Origin: CAZJUR01 sp964549525
GTDB lineage: Bacteria > Patescibacteriota > Saccharimonadia > Saccharimonadales > Saccharimonadaceae
Reading direction: 5' to 3'
Assembly (NCBI GenBank): GCA_964549525.1
Contig: CAZJUR010000007.1
Location: 1-51,870 of the forward strand
Length of the DNA: 51,870 nt
The number at the start of each line of letters is the position of its first letter. Position 1 is the first letter of the stretch. A model generated the notes under the pieces. That model did not search any database. It saw only the letters and a list, made by a program, of their open reading frames with translations, and was not told where the DNA came from. Positions 37,855 to 46,447 of this stretch are shown here, piece by piece. Made by a program: the position numbers and the translations under genes.

Positions 37855-39003
37855 ATGGAAAAAAAATCTACACAGGCAACTCATTCACAATCATCTATGG
37901 CAAAATTTTTAGGAACAGCACTTGTTTGCTTTGTTGCTAGTTTTTTAGGCTCATGGGTTTTTCTCAGCACCGGTCTTGTCAAACCAGATAGTACACAAAC
38001 CATTACGCATAACAGAGAAAAAATAGTATCACAAGAAGGAGAGGTGGTTGAGTCACTTGCTAAAAAAGTTTCGCCTAGTGTTGTATCTATAACAACAGAA
38101 ACTATCACACAAAGTCCGTTTGGCTTATCCGCCCAGCGCGCAGAAGGCGCAGGTACGGGTATTATTATTAGCAAAGATGGCTATGTCATGACCAATAAGC
38201 ACGTTATTGGCGATGCGCAATCAGTGCGGATCGTGAGCAATGACGGTACAGTTTATAATGATGTGGATATCGTGGGCGAAGACCCACTGAATGACATTGC
38301 ATTTGTGAAAATCAAAAATGTATCAAATTTAACCCCAGCAACACTTGGTGATTCAAGCCAAGTAGAAATAGGTCAGAAAGTAATCGCTATTGGTAACGCG
38401 CTCGGTGAATACCAAAATAGCGTTACCAGCGGTATTATTTCGGGACAAGGGCGGCCAGTACTTGCACAAGGTGGCGCAAACGATATGGAAGAGCAACTAG
38501 ATAATTTATTTCAAACAGATACGGCTATTAATGAAGGTAATTCAGGTGGTCCGTTACTCAATCTGAGCGGTGAAGTCATCGGTGTAAATACAGCGATGGC
38601 TGAAGGTGCAGAAAATATTGGTTTTTCTATTCCTATTAACGCTACTAAAGGTTTGGTTAAATCTGTTATTGAATCAGGCAAGATTAAAAAAGCCTATTTG
38701 GGGGTAAAATACATCTCATTAACACCTCGCGTAGCTTCCACGTATAACTTACCAGTAAAACAAGGTGCATATATATTTGACGATACTCGCCAAGCCGTTC
38801 AAGCGGGCAGCCCGGCCGATAAAGCGGGTCTCAAAGACAAGGATATTGTAATCAAGGTTAATCAGAAGGCGATTGATCAAAGCAATGGTATGGCGCTTCT
38901 TTTGGCTGAATACACGCCCGGCCAAACGGTAAAGCTGACAATTATTCGGGACGGCAAAGAACAAGTGATACATGTGACACTGGGTGAATTTCCCCGCGAT
39001 TAA
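37855..39003 (+). CDS. HtrA/DegP-like trypsin-fold serine protease with PDZ domain
   Basis: A 382-aa membrane-anchored protease of family S1C. A membrane segment at about 18-38 precedes the protease domain. The catalytic triad is His in TNKHVIGDAQ near 110-119, Asp in DPLNDIAFVKI near 142-152 and Ser in NEGNSGGPLL near 224-233. A PDZ domain with GSPADKAGLKDKDIVIKVN lies at about 285-380. It should degrade misfolded proteins outside the membrane. GAGGAGGGA before the ATG at 37855 sets the start. The 3' end overlaps the convergent prmC by 4 bp. Confidence 0.95.
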   Translation: MEKKSTQATHSQSSMAKFLGTALVCFVASFLGSWVFLSTGLVKPDSTQTITHNREKIVSQEGEVVESLAKKVSPSVVSITTETITQSPFGLSAQRAEGAGTGIIISKDGYVMTNKHVIGDAQSVRIVSNDGTVYNDVDIVGEDPLNDIAFVKIKNVSNLTPATLGDSSQVEIGQKVIAIGNALGEYQNSVTSGIISGQGRPVLAQGGANDMEEQLDNLFQTDTAINEGNSGGPLLNLSGEVIGVNTAMAEGAENIGFSIPINATKGLVKSVIESGKIKKAYLGVKYISLTPRVASTYNLPVKQGAYIFDDTRQAVQAGSPADKAGLKDKDIVIKVNQKAIDQSNGMALLLAEYTPGQTVKLTIIRDGKEQVIHVTLGEFPRD

Positions 39004-39812
39004 ATCCGCTGAAATACATTAATTAATTCACATGTTTCTAGATGAAGGAAATTATTTGTAGAAAATTTCTTGATTATTTCAGCATGCTGACGAATATCTG
39101 ATTCTATACATACAAGACTTTGATGTGGAAGTGATGATGACTCCTTGCAAAGTCGATTGATGAACTTGAGACCATTGTGAGGCGCATACAGCGCTTGACG
39201 GGGCTCATAGGCAGTCTCTGGAGATGTTTCCCAATTCGGATCCACATACGGCAGATTTGCCAGCAGGTATATCGGCGTGCGGGGCATAGGAATACTTTTC
39301 AGAAGATCGCTTTTTATAAAAGTGATAGGAGCTTGTAAGCGTGTGGCATTTTTCTTGGCAATTTCTAGAGCTGCATTACTTATATCGCTCGCTGTCACAA
39401 GGCAGTGCGGTAGGGCTAATTTTATGGTAATTGCTAAGCAGCCGGATCCGGTACCGATGTCAAAGATTGTCGAGTGCGGAAGCGTTTTTTGATATTTTTC
39501 TACTAGTTCGATTATTGCTTCAGATTCAGGGCGAGGTATCAGTACATCAGGGGTAACAATAAAACGTCGACCGTAAAATTCTTTGTGACCAATAATATAA
39601 GCAAGTGGCACCCGTTTTAGTCGGAGGAAAGCGCATTCATTTGCAAGCTCAAGGGCGGGGCGCGATAGGCTATTTTCGGCGTGTGCATGTAGATAAGTGC
39701 GTGGTTTACAAAGTACATGTGCCAGTAGCACTTCACTATCTAAAAGACTGGTCATAATCCCTGCTTTTTTGAAGTCCGTTGAGGTAATTTGTAGCCATTC
39801 TTTTATCGTCAT
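39000..39812 (-). CDS. prmC: Release factor glutamine methyltransferase PrmC
   Basis: A 270-aa SAM-dependent enzyme that methylates the Gln of the GGQ loop in release factors. FDIGTGSGCLAITIKL near 116-131 binds SAM. The substrate-binding motif, normally NPPY, reads NLPY in LLANLPYVDPNW near 191-202, a variant also known in the family. The N-terminal helical domain includes LIGHKEFYGRRFIV near 78-90. The start at 39812 is preferred over 39845 because TATACT on the minus strand ends 9 nt before it. Its substrate gene prfA lies 280 bp upstream on the same strand. Confidence 0.93.
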   Translation of the reverse strand: MTIKEWLQITSTDFKKAGIMTSLLDSEVLLAHVLCKPRTYLHAHAENSLSRPALELANECAFLRLKRVPLAYIIGHKEFYGRRFIVTPDVLIPRPESEAIIELVEKYQKTLPHSTIFDIGTGSGCLAITIKLALPHCLVTASDISNAALEIAKKNATRLQAPITFIKSDLLKSIPMPRTPIYLLANLPYVDPNWETSPETAYEPRQALYAPHNGLKFINRLCKESSSLPHQSLVCIESDIRQHAEIIKKFSTNNFLHLETCELINVFQRI

Positions 39813-39893
39813 TACTCTTCTAGTATACAGGTGAAATAGTCGCATTTAACACGAAAACGTGGTACAATAAAGACTCGATATAAAAGGAAATAT

Positions 39894-40064
39894 ATGACTC
39901 CATCACGTAAAAATATTGATAAAGCGCGGGAAGAAGCTGTTGCAGCGGATGATCAACCAATAGAAAAAAATGATCTGTCAGACATACAGCCTTCCACTTC
40001 TCGGATCGTTCAAAGAGTTGCCGAAATGATTATGATCAGAGCTATTCGACGTGGCACAAAATAA
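39894..40064 (+). CDS. Small basic-tailed protein (56 aa), unknown
   Basis: A 56-aa open frame. The first half is charged (NIDKAREEAVAADD), the second ends in IVQRVAEMIMIRAIRRGTK, a likely amphipathic basic helix. TACAAT at 39863-39868 and AAAAGGA at 39883-39889 supply a promoter and ribosome site with good spacing. It lies alone on the plus strand between prfA and prmC on the minus strand. No family recognised. The short basic helix might bind nucleic acid or membrane. Confidence 0.6.
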   Translation: MTPSRKNIDKAREEAVAADDQPIEKNDLSDIQPSTSRIVQRVAEMIMIRAIRRGTK

Positions 40065-40095
40065 GTCGTTTAATACGGCGACGTCTTCCGTTAGG

Positions 40096-41151
40096 CTACT
40101 GTTGAAGCAGTTGGCGCTCAAAGATTTGTAATTTATCGATGATATCATTAATATCACCATTCATTGCGGCGGGGATATTAGAACGCGAGTAATTAATTCG
40201 GTGATCAGTAATGCGATCTTGCGGAAAATTATAGGTACGAATTTTTTCACTGCGATCACCCGTACCGACCAAACTTTTGCGCTTGGCTGCTAGTTTAGCA
40301 TTTTCGGCCTCTGTTTTTGCTTGAAGAAGACGTGAACGCAAAACACTCATTGCTTTATCTTTATTTTTAATTTGCGATTTTTCGTCTTGGTTTGTGACGA
40401 CCATTCCGGTCGGGAGATGCGTAATCCGTACCGCTGAATCGGTGGTATTAACACTTTGTCCGCCATGCCCTCCAGCTCGAAATACATCAATCTTGAGATC
40501 ATTAGGATTGATTTCTATATCTGTTTCTTCTGCCTCTGGGAGCACTGCTACCGTCACTGTACTTGTATGAACTCGTCCCTGACTTTCCGTTACGGGTATT
40601 CGCTGAACCCGGTGGACACCAGATTCAAATTTAAGTCGTGCATATGGTGATTCACCGGATATTTCAAAAATAACTTCTTTATACCCGCCAGCATCATTTG
40701 GTGATTCACTCATGAGTTGCACTTTAAAACCCTGTGTTTCGCAAAAACGAAGGTACATTCGGTATAACTCTGCTGCAAACAGACTTGCTTCGTCGCCACC
40801 AGCACCGGCACGAATCTCTATAATGCTATTTTTCTCGTCATTTGGATCTTTTGGCGTGAGCAATGTAAACAGTTTTTCGTTTAGGTCATCTAATTCTTCC
40901 TGACTATCACTCAGTTCTTGTTTAGCTAGTTCGGCTAGCTCGTCACTTCCTGAGGACAATTCTTTCGCTTCAGCGATATTTTGTATTAAATGATCTCGGC
41001 GCCGAGAAAGATTCATTAAGATTTCGAGTTCACTAAAACGTTTGTTTTTAGCTGTATACGACTTATCGGCGTACGCGTCCGGTCGGGACAAGAAATCCGA
41101 CAACTGGTCGTACTCGTCTTTGAGTTCCTGATAATTTAACGCAATACTCAT
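40096..41151 (-). CDS. prfA: Peptide chain release factor 1
   Basis: A 351-aa class I release factor for UAA and UAG. The GGQ loop is AGGHGGQSVNTTDSAVR near 226-242, and the stop-recognition PxT reads PVT in IPVTESQGRVHTS near 184-196, the RF1-type. Length and start helix are usual. On the minus strand TATAAT ends 7 nt before the ATG with no ribosome site, so it looks leaderless. prmC, whose product methylates the GGQ, lies downstream on the same strand. The existence of RF1 agrees with use of a normal code. Confidence 0.97.
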   Translation of the reverse strand: MSIALNYQELKDEYDQLSDFLSRPDAYADKSYTAKNKRFSELEILMNLSRRRDHLIQNIAEAKELSSGSDELAELAKQELSDSQEELDDLNEKLFTLLTPKDPNDEKNSIIEIRAGAGGDEASLFAAELYRMYLRFCETQGFKVQLMSESPNDAGGYKEVIFEISGESPYARLKFESGVHRVQRIPVTESQGRVHTSTVTVAVLPEAEETDIEINPNDLKIDVFRAGGHGGQSVNTTDSAVRITHLPTGMVVTNQDEKSQIKNKDKAMSVLRSRLLQAKTEAENAKLAAKRKSLVGTGDRSEKIRTYNFPQDRITDHRINYSRSNIPAAMNGDINDIIDKLQIFERQLLQQ

Positions 41152-41203
41152 AACCTCTATTATACGCAGAGAAACTATTTATAACAGCTTTGTACGCTGT
41201 ATC

Positions 41204-41533
41204 TTATTTTGTAGGAGCTTCAGCTTTTTTATCAGCCCGAGCTTGAGCCTTTTTCGCTTTGTTAGCCAGTGCTTCTTTTCGCTTTTGAGCAGCCTCAAAT
41301 TTTGCTTTAAATCGATCAACTCGACCTTCGGTGTCGATAATCTTTTCCTCACCAGTAAAATACGGATGAGAAGCGCTTGAAATGTGAATTTTTACCAGCG
41401 GGTACGTGTTGCCATCTTCCCAAGTGATTTCATCGCTGGTCTGCGCAGTGCTCTGAGTAAGAAAAGCAAATTTAGCCTGTTCATCCTGGAAAACAACAGG
41501 TCGATACGTGTCTGGATGTGTATTCGTCTTCAT
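41204..41533 (-). CDS. rpmE: 50S ribosomal protein L31 (long, cysteine-free form)
   Basis: A 109-aa protein. HPDTYRPVVFQDEQAKFAFLT (5-25) and SASHPYFTGEEKIIDTEGRVDRF near 55-77 match the B-type L31, which lacks the zinc CxxC pairs. The C-terminal 30 residues are a Lys/Ala-rich tail beyond the usual 80-90 residues. The start at 41533 is preferred over 41572, because the promoter occupies that area. The -10 TACAAT ends 10 nt before the ATG, so the leader is only 3-4 nt. Confidence 0.92.
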   Translation of the reverse strand: MKTNTHPDTYRPVVFQDEQAKFAFLTQSTAQTSDEITWEDGNTYPLVKIHISSASHPYFTGEEKIIDTEGRVDRFKAKFEAAQKRKEALANKAKKAQARADKKAEAPTK

Positions 41534-41543
41534 AATCTGGATT

Positions 41544-41572
41544 ATTGTATCGTAAGGAGGCGAAAAAGTCAA
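41544..41572 (-). promoter_or_regulatory. rpmE promoter
   Basis: On the minus strand: TTGACT (41567-41572), a 17-nt spacer and TACAAT (41544-41549). Its -35 touches the terminator of the upstream gene. Confidence 0.7.
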
Positions 41573-41601
41573 AACCTACCAGTTGGTGTACTGGTAGGTT
41601 T
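41572..41601 (-). terminator. Terminator of the OmpA-like gene
   Basis: AAACCTACCAGT (41572-41583) pairs with ACTGGTAGGTTT (41590-41601), a perfect 12-bp stem with a six-base loop. On the minus strand it is followed by TTTTGACTTTTT. It lies 17 bp after the stop codon of the gene ending at 41618 and runs into the rpmE promoter. Confidence 0.85.
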
Positions 41602-41617
41602 ATGAGACTTAAGGAAA

Positions 41618-42571
41618 TTAACGTTGACAGTTTTTGTCTTTGAGAATTTCAATAAATACTTTACGATCAAGTGTCGCATCGGTGTTATCAAGTTGACTTT
41701 CCGTTCTAACTGCAGTTATACGCTCAGCAGGGACACCTTGCGCTTCAAGGTCTTTTTTAATTTTTTCTATTCTATCAGCCGCAAGCTTTTGGCCTTCAGG
41801 GGTTTGAGTAGCTTCTCGAGCCTGACCATAGAGATTATAGGTGAAGCCTTTTGTTGTATTGTTTTCGTAAAAACCTGCAAATTTACTCAGACTTTGGTCT
41901 GCAGAACTCATCGAATCGTATTCAGTTGAATCTGGTTGAAAGAAGATAGATGTACTATAAAATGACTTATCTATATCTCCCGTTGATGTCGATCCAGTAA
42001 AGTACGCTGCATCTTCTTCCACTAAACATTTTTTGTCTTGATCGCTCATTGTCATATTATCCGCGTTACGTCCAGTTGAAATATCTTTAATACTGAATTG
42101 ATTATTGATACCCTCATGTAAAGTGAATGTCCATTGTTTTGGATCTTCTTTGCACAAACCTTTGACTGTATAAGTATCGCGACTCTTTTTTTCTAAACTG
42201 TTATCGACTGCTTGGCAGTCTTTTGTCACATCCTCACTGTATGTAAGTAATTTTTTGGAAATAGCTTCTTTTTTATCCATCGCCAGTTTTTTAATAGTAT
42301 CACCGTTGTTATCTTGAGAAGCTTGATAATACTGTGTCACGATGGTCTTAGCATTTGCTTGGCGTTGATTGACGGGGTTTTGAAGTAGTCCCGAAAGTAG
42401 CCACAGGGCAAATAAAATTCCGAGTAATAAGAGTATCCACATAAGTCGACGATTTGACCTAGTGCTCTGTCTATAGATATTTTTTTGTTCATTTTCACGA
42501 GTAGCCGGAGCAGATAATCGTTCGTTAACCTCTGGTTTTTGAGGTTTTGATCGAAAGTCTTGCTTATCCAT
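41618..42571 (-). CDS. Membrane-anchored protein with degenerate OmpA-like domain
   Basis: A 317-aa protein. A basic N-terminal tail of 40 residues is followed by a membrane helix near 43-63. The middle (70-180) resembles a lumazine- or DUF4878-like globular domain with QYYQASQDNNGDTIKKL, but this is unsure. The end (about 190-315) has the OmpA-like order: SIFFQPDSTEYDSM, YNLYGQA, QKLAADRIEKIKKDLEAQGV, ERITAV, DRKVFIEI. The peptidoglycan-binding Asp of the GHTD motif is replaced, while the Arg after the helix start is kept. AAGGAGGTGAG before ATG sets the start at 42571. In a cell without outer membrane it would probably bind wall from the membrane. Confidence 0.7.
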   Translation of the reverse strand: MDKQDFRSKPQKPEVNERLSAPATRENEQKNIYRQSTRSNRRLMWILLLLGILFALWLLSGLLQNPVNQRQANAKTIVTQYYQASQDNNGDTIKKLAMDKKEAISKKLLTYSEDVTKDCQAVDNSLEKKSRDTYTVKGLCKEDPKQWTFTLHEGINNQFSIKDISTGRNADNMTMSDQDKKCLVEEDAAYFTGSTSTGDIDKSFYSTSIFFQPDSTEYDSMSSADQSLSKFAGFYENNTTKGFTYNLYGQAREATQTPEGQKLAADRIEKIKKDLEAQGVPAERITAVRTESQLDNTDATLDRKVFIEILKDKNCQR

Positions 42572-42633
42572 CTCACCTCCTTGTGTTAATGTCATAAGTA
42601 TATGTTATTGGCGGGTATTTACCTAATATGTGG

Positions 42634-42639
42634 TATAAT
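42634..42639 (+). promoter_or_regulatory. -10 element for rpsB-tsf
   Basis: TATAAT at 42634-42639. No close match to a -35 at 17 nt; TTGGCG is 20 nt upstream. The leader would be about 63 nt. The opposite strand holds TATACT at 42598-42603 for the OmpA-like gene. Confidence 0.5.
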
Positions 42640-42707
42640 ATATCATGTAAACTAATTATTAATGACACACCTTGAGCAATCAGGGGAGGAACAAGGAGAA
42701 ATTTTAT

Positions 42708-43424
42708 ATGGCAGTATCTGTCGATATTAAAAAATTGCTCGAAGCCGGACTGCACTTTGGGCATAAAACTAGCCGATGGCACCCGAAAATGGCACCGTAT
42801 ATTCATAGTAAGCGCCAAGATTCGCATATTATTGACCTGACGAAAACTGCTGAAGGTTTGGAGCGAGCCCTCGCTGCTATTGAAAAAGTTGCAGCCAGCG
42901 GAAAGCCAGTTTTGCTGGTTGGAACGAAAAAACAAGCCGGAGCACTTATCCGTGAAGTAGCTGAAAAAACCGAACAACCTTTTGTAGCTGATCGTTGGAT
43001 TGGCGGCACGCTTACTAATGTAGCGACAGTATCGTCACAAATAAAAAAATTAACAGAGCTTGAGAAAAAAATGGCAAGCGGAGAATTCGAAAAACGTTAT
43101 AACAAACTTGAAGTTCAGCGTTTTCAGGAAGAAATTGATGATTTAAATCAAAAATATGGCGGAGTTAAAAAGTTAAGCGGAAAGCCTGGTATGGTAGTGG
43201 TCATTGATATGATTGCTGATGCTAATGCAGTGCGCGAAGCTCAAAAACTGCACATTCCGGTGGTTGCGTTAGTTGATACCAATGCTGATCCGACCGGGAT
43301 TGACTATGTGATTCCAGCCAATGACGATGCTATAAAAGGTATTAAGCTGATACTCGATTACGTGGCTCAAGCCATAGAACACGGTGCATCTGCAAAAAAA
43401 CATGATCAAAAGGAGACAAAATAA
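42708..43424 (+). CDS. rpsB: 30S ribosomal protein S2
   Basis: A 238-aa small-subunit protein. The start MAVSVDIKKLLEAGLHFGHKTSRWHPKM is the family signature, and PVVALVDTNADP near 183-194 is the second. Length matches the family. The ATG at 42708 follows AAGGAGA, so the in-frame upstream ATG at 42672 is not used. tsf follows with no gap, the usual rpsB-tsf pair. Confidence 0.97.
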   Translation: MAVSVDIKKLLEAGLHFGHKTSRWHPKMAPYIHSKRQDSHIIDLTKTAEGLERALAAIEKVAASGKPVLLVGTKKQAGALIREVAEKTEQPFVADRWIGGTLTNVATVSSQIKKLTELEKKMASGEFEKRYNKLEVQRFQEEIDDLNQKYGGVKKLSGKPGMVVVIDMIADANAVREAQKLHIPVVALVDTNADPTGIDYVIPANDDAIKGIKLILDYVAQAIEHGASAKKHDQKETK

Positions 43425-44021
43425 ATGTCGGTATCACTTGAAGAAATCAAGAAGTTAAAAGAATTAACCGGCGTCGGTCTAACCGATGCTAAAACTGCGC
43501 TGACCGAAGCCGATGGCGATTTTGATAAAGCGCTCGAAGCCATGCGTAAAAAAGGGCTCACCCGGGCTGAGAAAAAAGGAGAGCGAGAAGCACGCGAAGG
43601 CCTGATAGATAGCTATGTGCATAGTGGACGCATCGGCGTACTAGTTGAAGTTAATTGCGAGACGGATTTTGTCGCTCGCACCGATGATTTTAAAGCGCTT
43701 GTCCATGATATTGCACTTCATATTTCAGCTGCAGCGCCTGATTACATTACCTTAGAAGATGTTCCCGCGGAAGAAACGGCACGAGTTACCGCTGAGTATC
43801 GAGAAAAAGCTTCCAACGAAGGTAAGCCCGCTGATATGATTGATAAAATTGTCGAAGGACAGATCAAAAAATATTTTGCAGAAAAAACATTGCTCGAACA
43901 ACCATTTATCAAAAATCCCGACCAAACAGTTGGTGATCTCCTGAAACAACACATCGCAAAGCTTGGCGAAAACATGGTTGTGCGACAAATGAAACGTATT
44001 GAGCTCGGTGTTAGTGAATAA
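43425..44021 (+). CDS. tsf: Elongation factor Ts
   Basis: A 198-aa guanine nucleotide exchange factor for EF-Tu, short against 283 aa in E. coli, as in Gram-positive-type and CPR forms with one core domain. IKKLKELTGVGLTDAKTALTEADGDFDKALEAMRKKG is the N-terminal signature region (8-45). VEVNCETDFVARTDDF near 74-89 contains the conserved TDFV that contacts EF-Tu. AAAGGAGA within the end of rpsB gives the ribosome site. Convergence or terminators are not seen; a helicase promoter follows at once. Confidence 0.96.
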   Translation: MSVSLEEIKKLKELTGVGLTDAKTALTEADGDFDKALEAMRKKGLTRAEKKGEREAREGLIDSYVHSGRIGVLVEVNCETDFVARTDDFKALVHDIALHISAAAPDYITLEDVPAEETARVTAEYREKASNEGKPADMIDKIVEGQIKKYFAEKTLLEQPFIKNPDQTVGDLLKQHIAKLGENMVVRQMKRIELGVSE

Positions 44022-44050
44022 TTGCAATTTCATAACGCCTGTGCTATAAT
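44022..44050 (+). promoter_or_regulatory. Upstream promoter of the DEAD-box helicase
   Basis: TTGCAA at 44022-44027, a 17-nt spacer and TATAAT at 44045-44050. It gives a leader of about 105 nt with a hairpin GTGATAT..CGATT/AATCG..ATATCAC at 44087-44124. A second -10, TATTCT at 44151-44156, ends 6 nt before the ATG and could give a leaderless mRNA. Confidence 0.6.
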
Positions 44051-44162
44051 ACATAGTAATTGTTACTGATGGACTTGAGCGGCAGCGTGATATCTCGATT
44101 TCATTGAACAATCGAATATATCACTTAATCCGACATATCGTCAGAAAGACTATTCTATACAC

Positions 44163-45359
44163 ATGAAAAAAAATTCTCCACATCTTGGAGTACATCGTCG
44201 TAGTACATCAAAAAAACATACTTTTCGTCGTAAGGCGAAAAAACCGACTATTCATCACTCGAAATTTATAAAAGCTGCGAGTACCCGTGAGGCTGAAGTA
44301 ATTGCACCTGTACATGCTTTCCAAGATTTTGCGCTCCACAGTACATTAAAAGATAATCTCGAACGGTCTGAATATATCACACCTACACCGATTCAAGACA
44401 AGGCTATCCCTGAAGCTTTACAGGGTAAAGATATTATTGGTATTGCACAAACTGGTACGGGTAAAACCATCGCCTTTGCCTTGCCTGTGCTACATAGGCT
44501 CATGACCGATCCGATGGCACAAGCCCTGATTATGGCGCCGACGCGCGAACTAGCTCTGCAAATCGATAGCGAATGTCGCACAGTTGCCGCTGGAAGTGGT
44601 CTTTTGAGTGCCGTACTTATTGGAGGTGCACCGATAAACCGTCAATTAGCTATTTTGCGTCATAAACCACGCATTATTATCGGCACACCTGGTCGAATTA
44701 AAGACCATCTCGAGCGAGGATCACTGCAGTTAGACACCATTAACCTCGTGGTGTTGGACGAAGTTGATCGTATGCTCGACATGGGATTTGTAGATGACAT
44801 GCGAACGATTCTTGGTCGGACGGCATCGAAGCGCCAATCACTCTACTTTTCAGCCACAATGACACCGCAAGTAGATACCTTGATTCGCGAATTTACCCAC
44901 AACCCGACTACTATATCAGTCACTTCAGGAACTACCAGTGATTTAGTAGAGCAAGATGTAGTACATTTTTCTGGTCGTGATCAAAAAATTGAAAAATTAC
45001 ACGATCTTTTAATCACGGACACGAGCCAAAAAACACTCGTGTTTGGCGAAACGAAATATGGTGTCGAGCGACTCGGTAAAGCGCTTGCACAACGTGGCTT
45101 TAAAACAGATGCAATTCATGGCGGCAAGTCACAGGGTGCACGCCAAAGAGCTCTCAGAAAATTTAAAGAAAATGAAATCTCGGTTCTCGTAGCAACCGAT
45201 GTGGCAGCACGAGGAATCGATGTCAGTGATGTGACGCATGTGATTAACTATGATGTCCCGCAAACATATGATGATTATGTTCATCGAATTGGTCGGGCTG
45301 GTCGGGCAGGTAAAAAAGGTTTTGCCTTTACACTTGTCGAGAAAAATTCGTTAAGATAG
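44163..45359 (+). CDS. DEAD-box RNA helicase
   Basis: A 398-aa superfamily 2 helicase with a basic 40-residue N-terminal tail. Motifs in order: Q motif near 75-82, AQTGTGKT near 94-101, PTRELALQ near 121-128, GTPGRI near 172-177, DEVD near 198-201 in place of DEAD, SAT near 231-233, VATDVAARGIDV near 342-353 and HRIGRAGRAGK near 371-381. It should unwind short RNA helices in ribosome assembly or decay. The long leader hairpin may give cold-type control, as for some other DEAD-box genes, but that is inference. The 3' end overlaps the convergent recF by 9 bp. Confidence 0.94.
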   Translation: MKKNSPHLGVHRRSTSKKHTFRRKAKKPTIHHSKFIKAASTREAEVIAPVHAFQDFALHSTLKDNLERSEYITPTPIQDKAIPEALQGKDIIGIAQTGTGKTIAFALPVLHRLMTDPMAQALIMAPTRELALQIDSECRTVAAGSGLLSAVLIGGAPINRQLAILRHKPRIIIGTPGRIKDHLERGSLQLDTINLVVLDEVDRMLDMGFVDDMRTILGRTASKRQSLYFSATMTPQVDTLIREFTHNPTTISVTSGTTSDLVEQDVVHFSGRDQKIEKLHDLLITDTSQKTLVFGETKYGVERLGKALAQRGFKTDAIHGGKSQGARQRALRKFKENEISVLVATDVAARGIDVSDVTHVINYDVPQTYDDYVHRIGRAGRAGKKGFAFTLVEKNSLR

Positions 45360-46415
45360 GCTAATCACTGACGCCGATACTTTCATCTCATCTCGCAGAT
45401 CGGTTGCGGTAATGATAGTTTGGTACTTTTTTAGTGCTTGCATGAGCTGTTTTTCTCTCGTGATATCGAGTTCAGAAAAAACATCATCCATTAAAATAAG
45501 CGGTGTAGTGTCATGTATATTTGTCTGCAGAATTACTTCAAGGAGCTTATAGGCAAGCATAATGGTGCGCATTTCACCTCTTGAGGCGGTTTCGGAAGCT
45601 AGATGCGCGTCCAGATATACACCAATATCATCTCGATGAGGTCCAACGCTTGTATAACCCCTTACAGCATCACTATGCCGGTTGCGATAAAGCGCATGAA
45701 GTAATGATTGATTGTAATTTTTTGATGAAATAGTGCTCTTATATTCCGCGTGAATAGTATGTGTATGTTTAGCCAAAGAACTATAAAGCGTCGAAATTTT
45801 TTTGTTACTTAGTGCAATAAATTCATGACGATGGACTGCAATTTTTTGAGCTAACTCTGCAAATTTCACGTCCCACGCAAATAGATGATTATTCCATGCA
45901 TCGGGTGAGAAGTCTTTCTGTTTTTTCAAAAGCTCATTTCGCTGCAATAAAGTTCGTGCGTATCGATTATAAACTGTTTGATACGTAGGCGAGAGGCGAG
46001 CAATAATACCATCAAAGAAATCCCGCCGACGTTTGGGAGAGCTGGTGAGTAATCGGAGTTCATCAGGCTCAAACAATACGACTGGTATTTTTTGAGGCTG
46101 CGTGAGACGTGCTGTTTTTTTCTGTTGAACAATAAATTCTTTTTGCATTTTTTCACTATCTACCCATAATCGAGCTCGTCGTTCTTCGCCCTTTATATCA
46201 GTAAGTTTGATTAAAGCGCGTTTTTTGTTATACGCAATAATATCGCGATCACGTCCACGAAAACTTGTACCGCGACAAGCATAATACAGCGCTTCCAGAA
46301 GCGTTGTTTTACCAGAGCCATTGGGTCCGATAATGAGTGTGATGCCAGCATCAAGAGGCGCATTATATAAATCATATGAACGCACGTTTTCGACAGATAA
46401 GCTATGAAAGGACAT
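45351..46415 (-). CDS. recF: DNA replication and repair protein RecF
   Basis: A 354-aa ABC-type ATPase that helps load RecA at gaps. GPNGSGKTTLLEALYYA near 30-46 is Walker A, the signature region is near 255-275, and LILMDDVFSELDI near 297-309 is Walker B with the D-loop. The order of YTSVGPHRDDI near 240-250 is typical. In many bacteria recF is next to dnaN, but not here. The start at 46415 is preferred over 46460: TATACT on the minus strand ends 6 nt before 46415 with no ribosome site, so it is leaderless, and the longer form would overlap frr. Confidence 0.93.
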   Translation of the reverse strand: MSFHSLSVENVRSYDLYNAPLDAGITLIIGPNGSGKTTLLEALYYACRGTSFRGRDRDIIAYNKKRALIKLTDIKGEERRARLWVDSEKMQKEFIVQQKKTARLTQPQKIPVVLFEPDELRLLTSSPKRRRDFFDGIIARLSPTYQTVYNRYARTLLQRNELLKKQKDFSPDAWNNHLFAWDVKFAELAQKIAVHRHEFIALSNKKISTLYSSLAKHTHTIHAEYKSTISSKNYNQSLLHALYRNRHSDAVRGYTSVGPHRDDIGVYLDAHLASETASRGEMRTIMLAYKLLEVILQTNIHDTTPLILMDDVFSELDITREKQLMQALKKYQTIITATDLRDEMKVSASVISLS

Positions 46416-46421
46416 AAACCT

Positions 46422-46441
46422 AGTATAGCAAGTGATATAAT
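46422..46441. promoter_or_regulatory. Divergent leaderless promoters of recF and frr
   Basis: TATACT on the minus strand (46422-46427) ends 6 nt before the recF ATG, and TATAAT on the plus strand (46436-46441) ends 6 nt before the frr ATG. The 32-bp gap has no ribosome site on either side. Confidence 0.65.
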
Positions 46442-46447
46442 GAGAGT

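Noticed and set aside
44760..44775. DEVD in place of DEAD as a sign of an inactive helicase
   Set aside because: All other motifs are intact and the metal-binding Asp-Glu pair is kept, so activity is expected.
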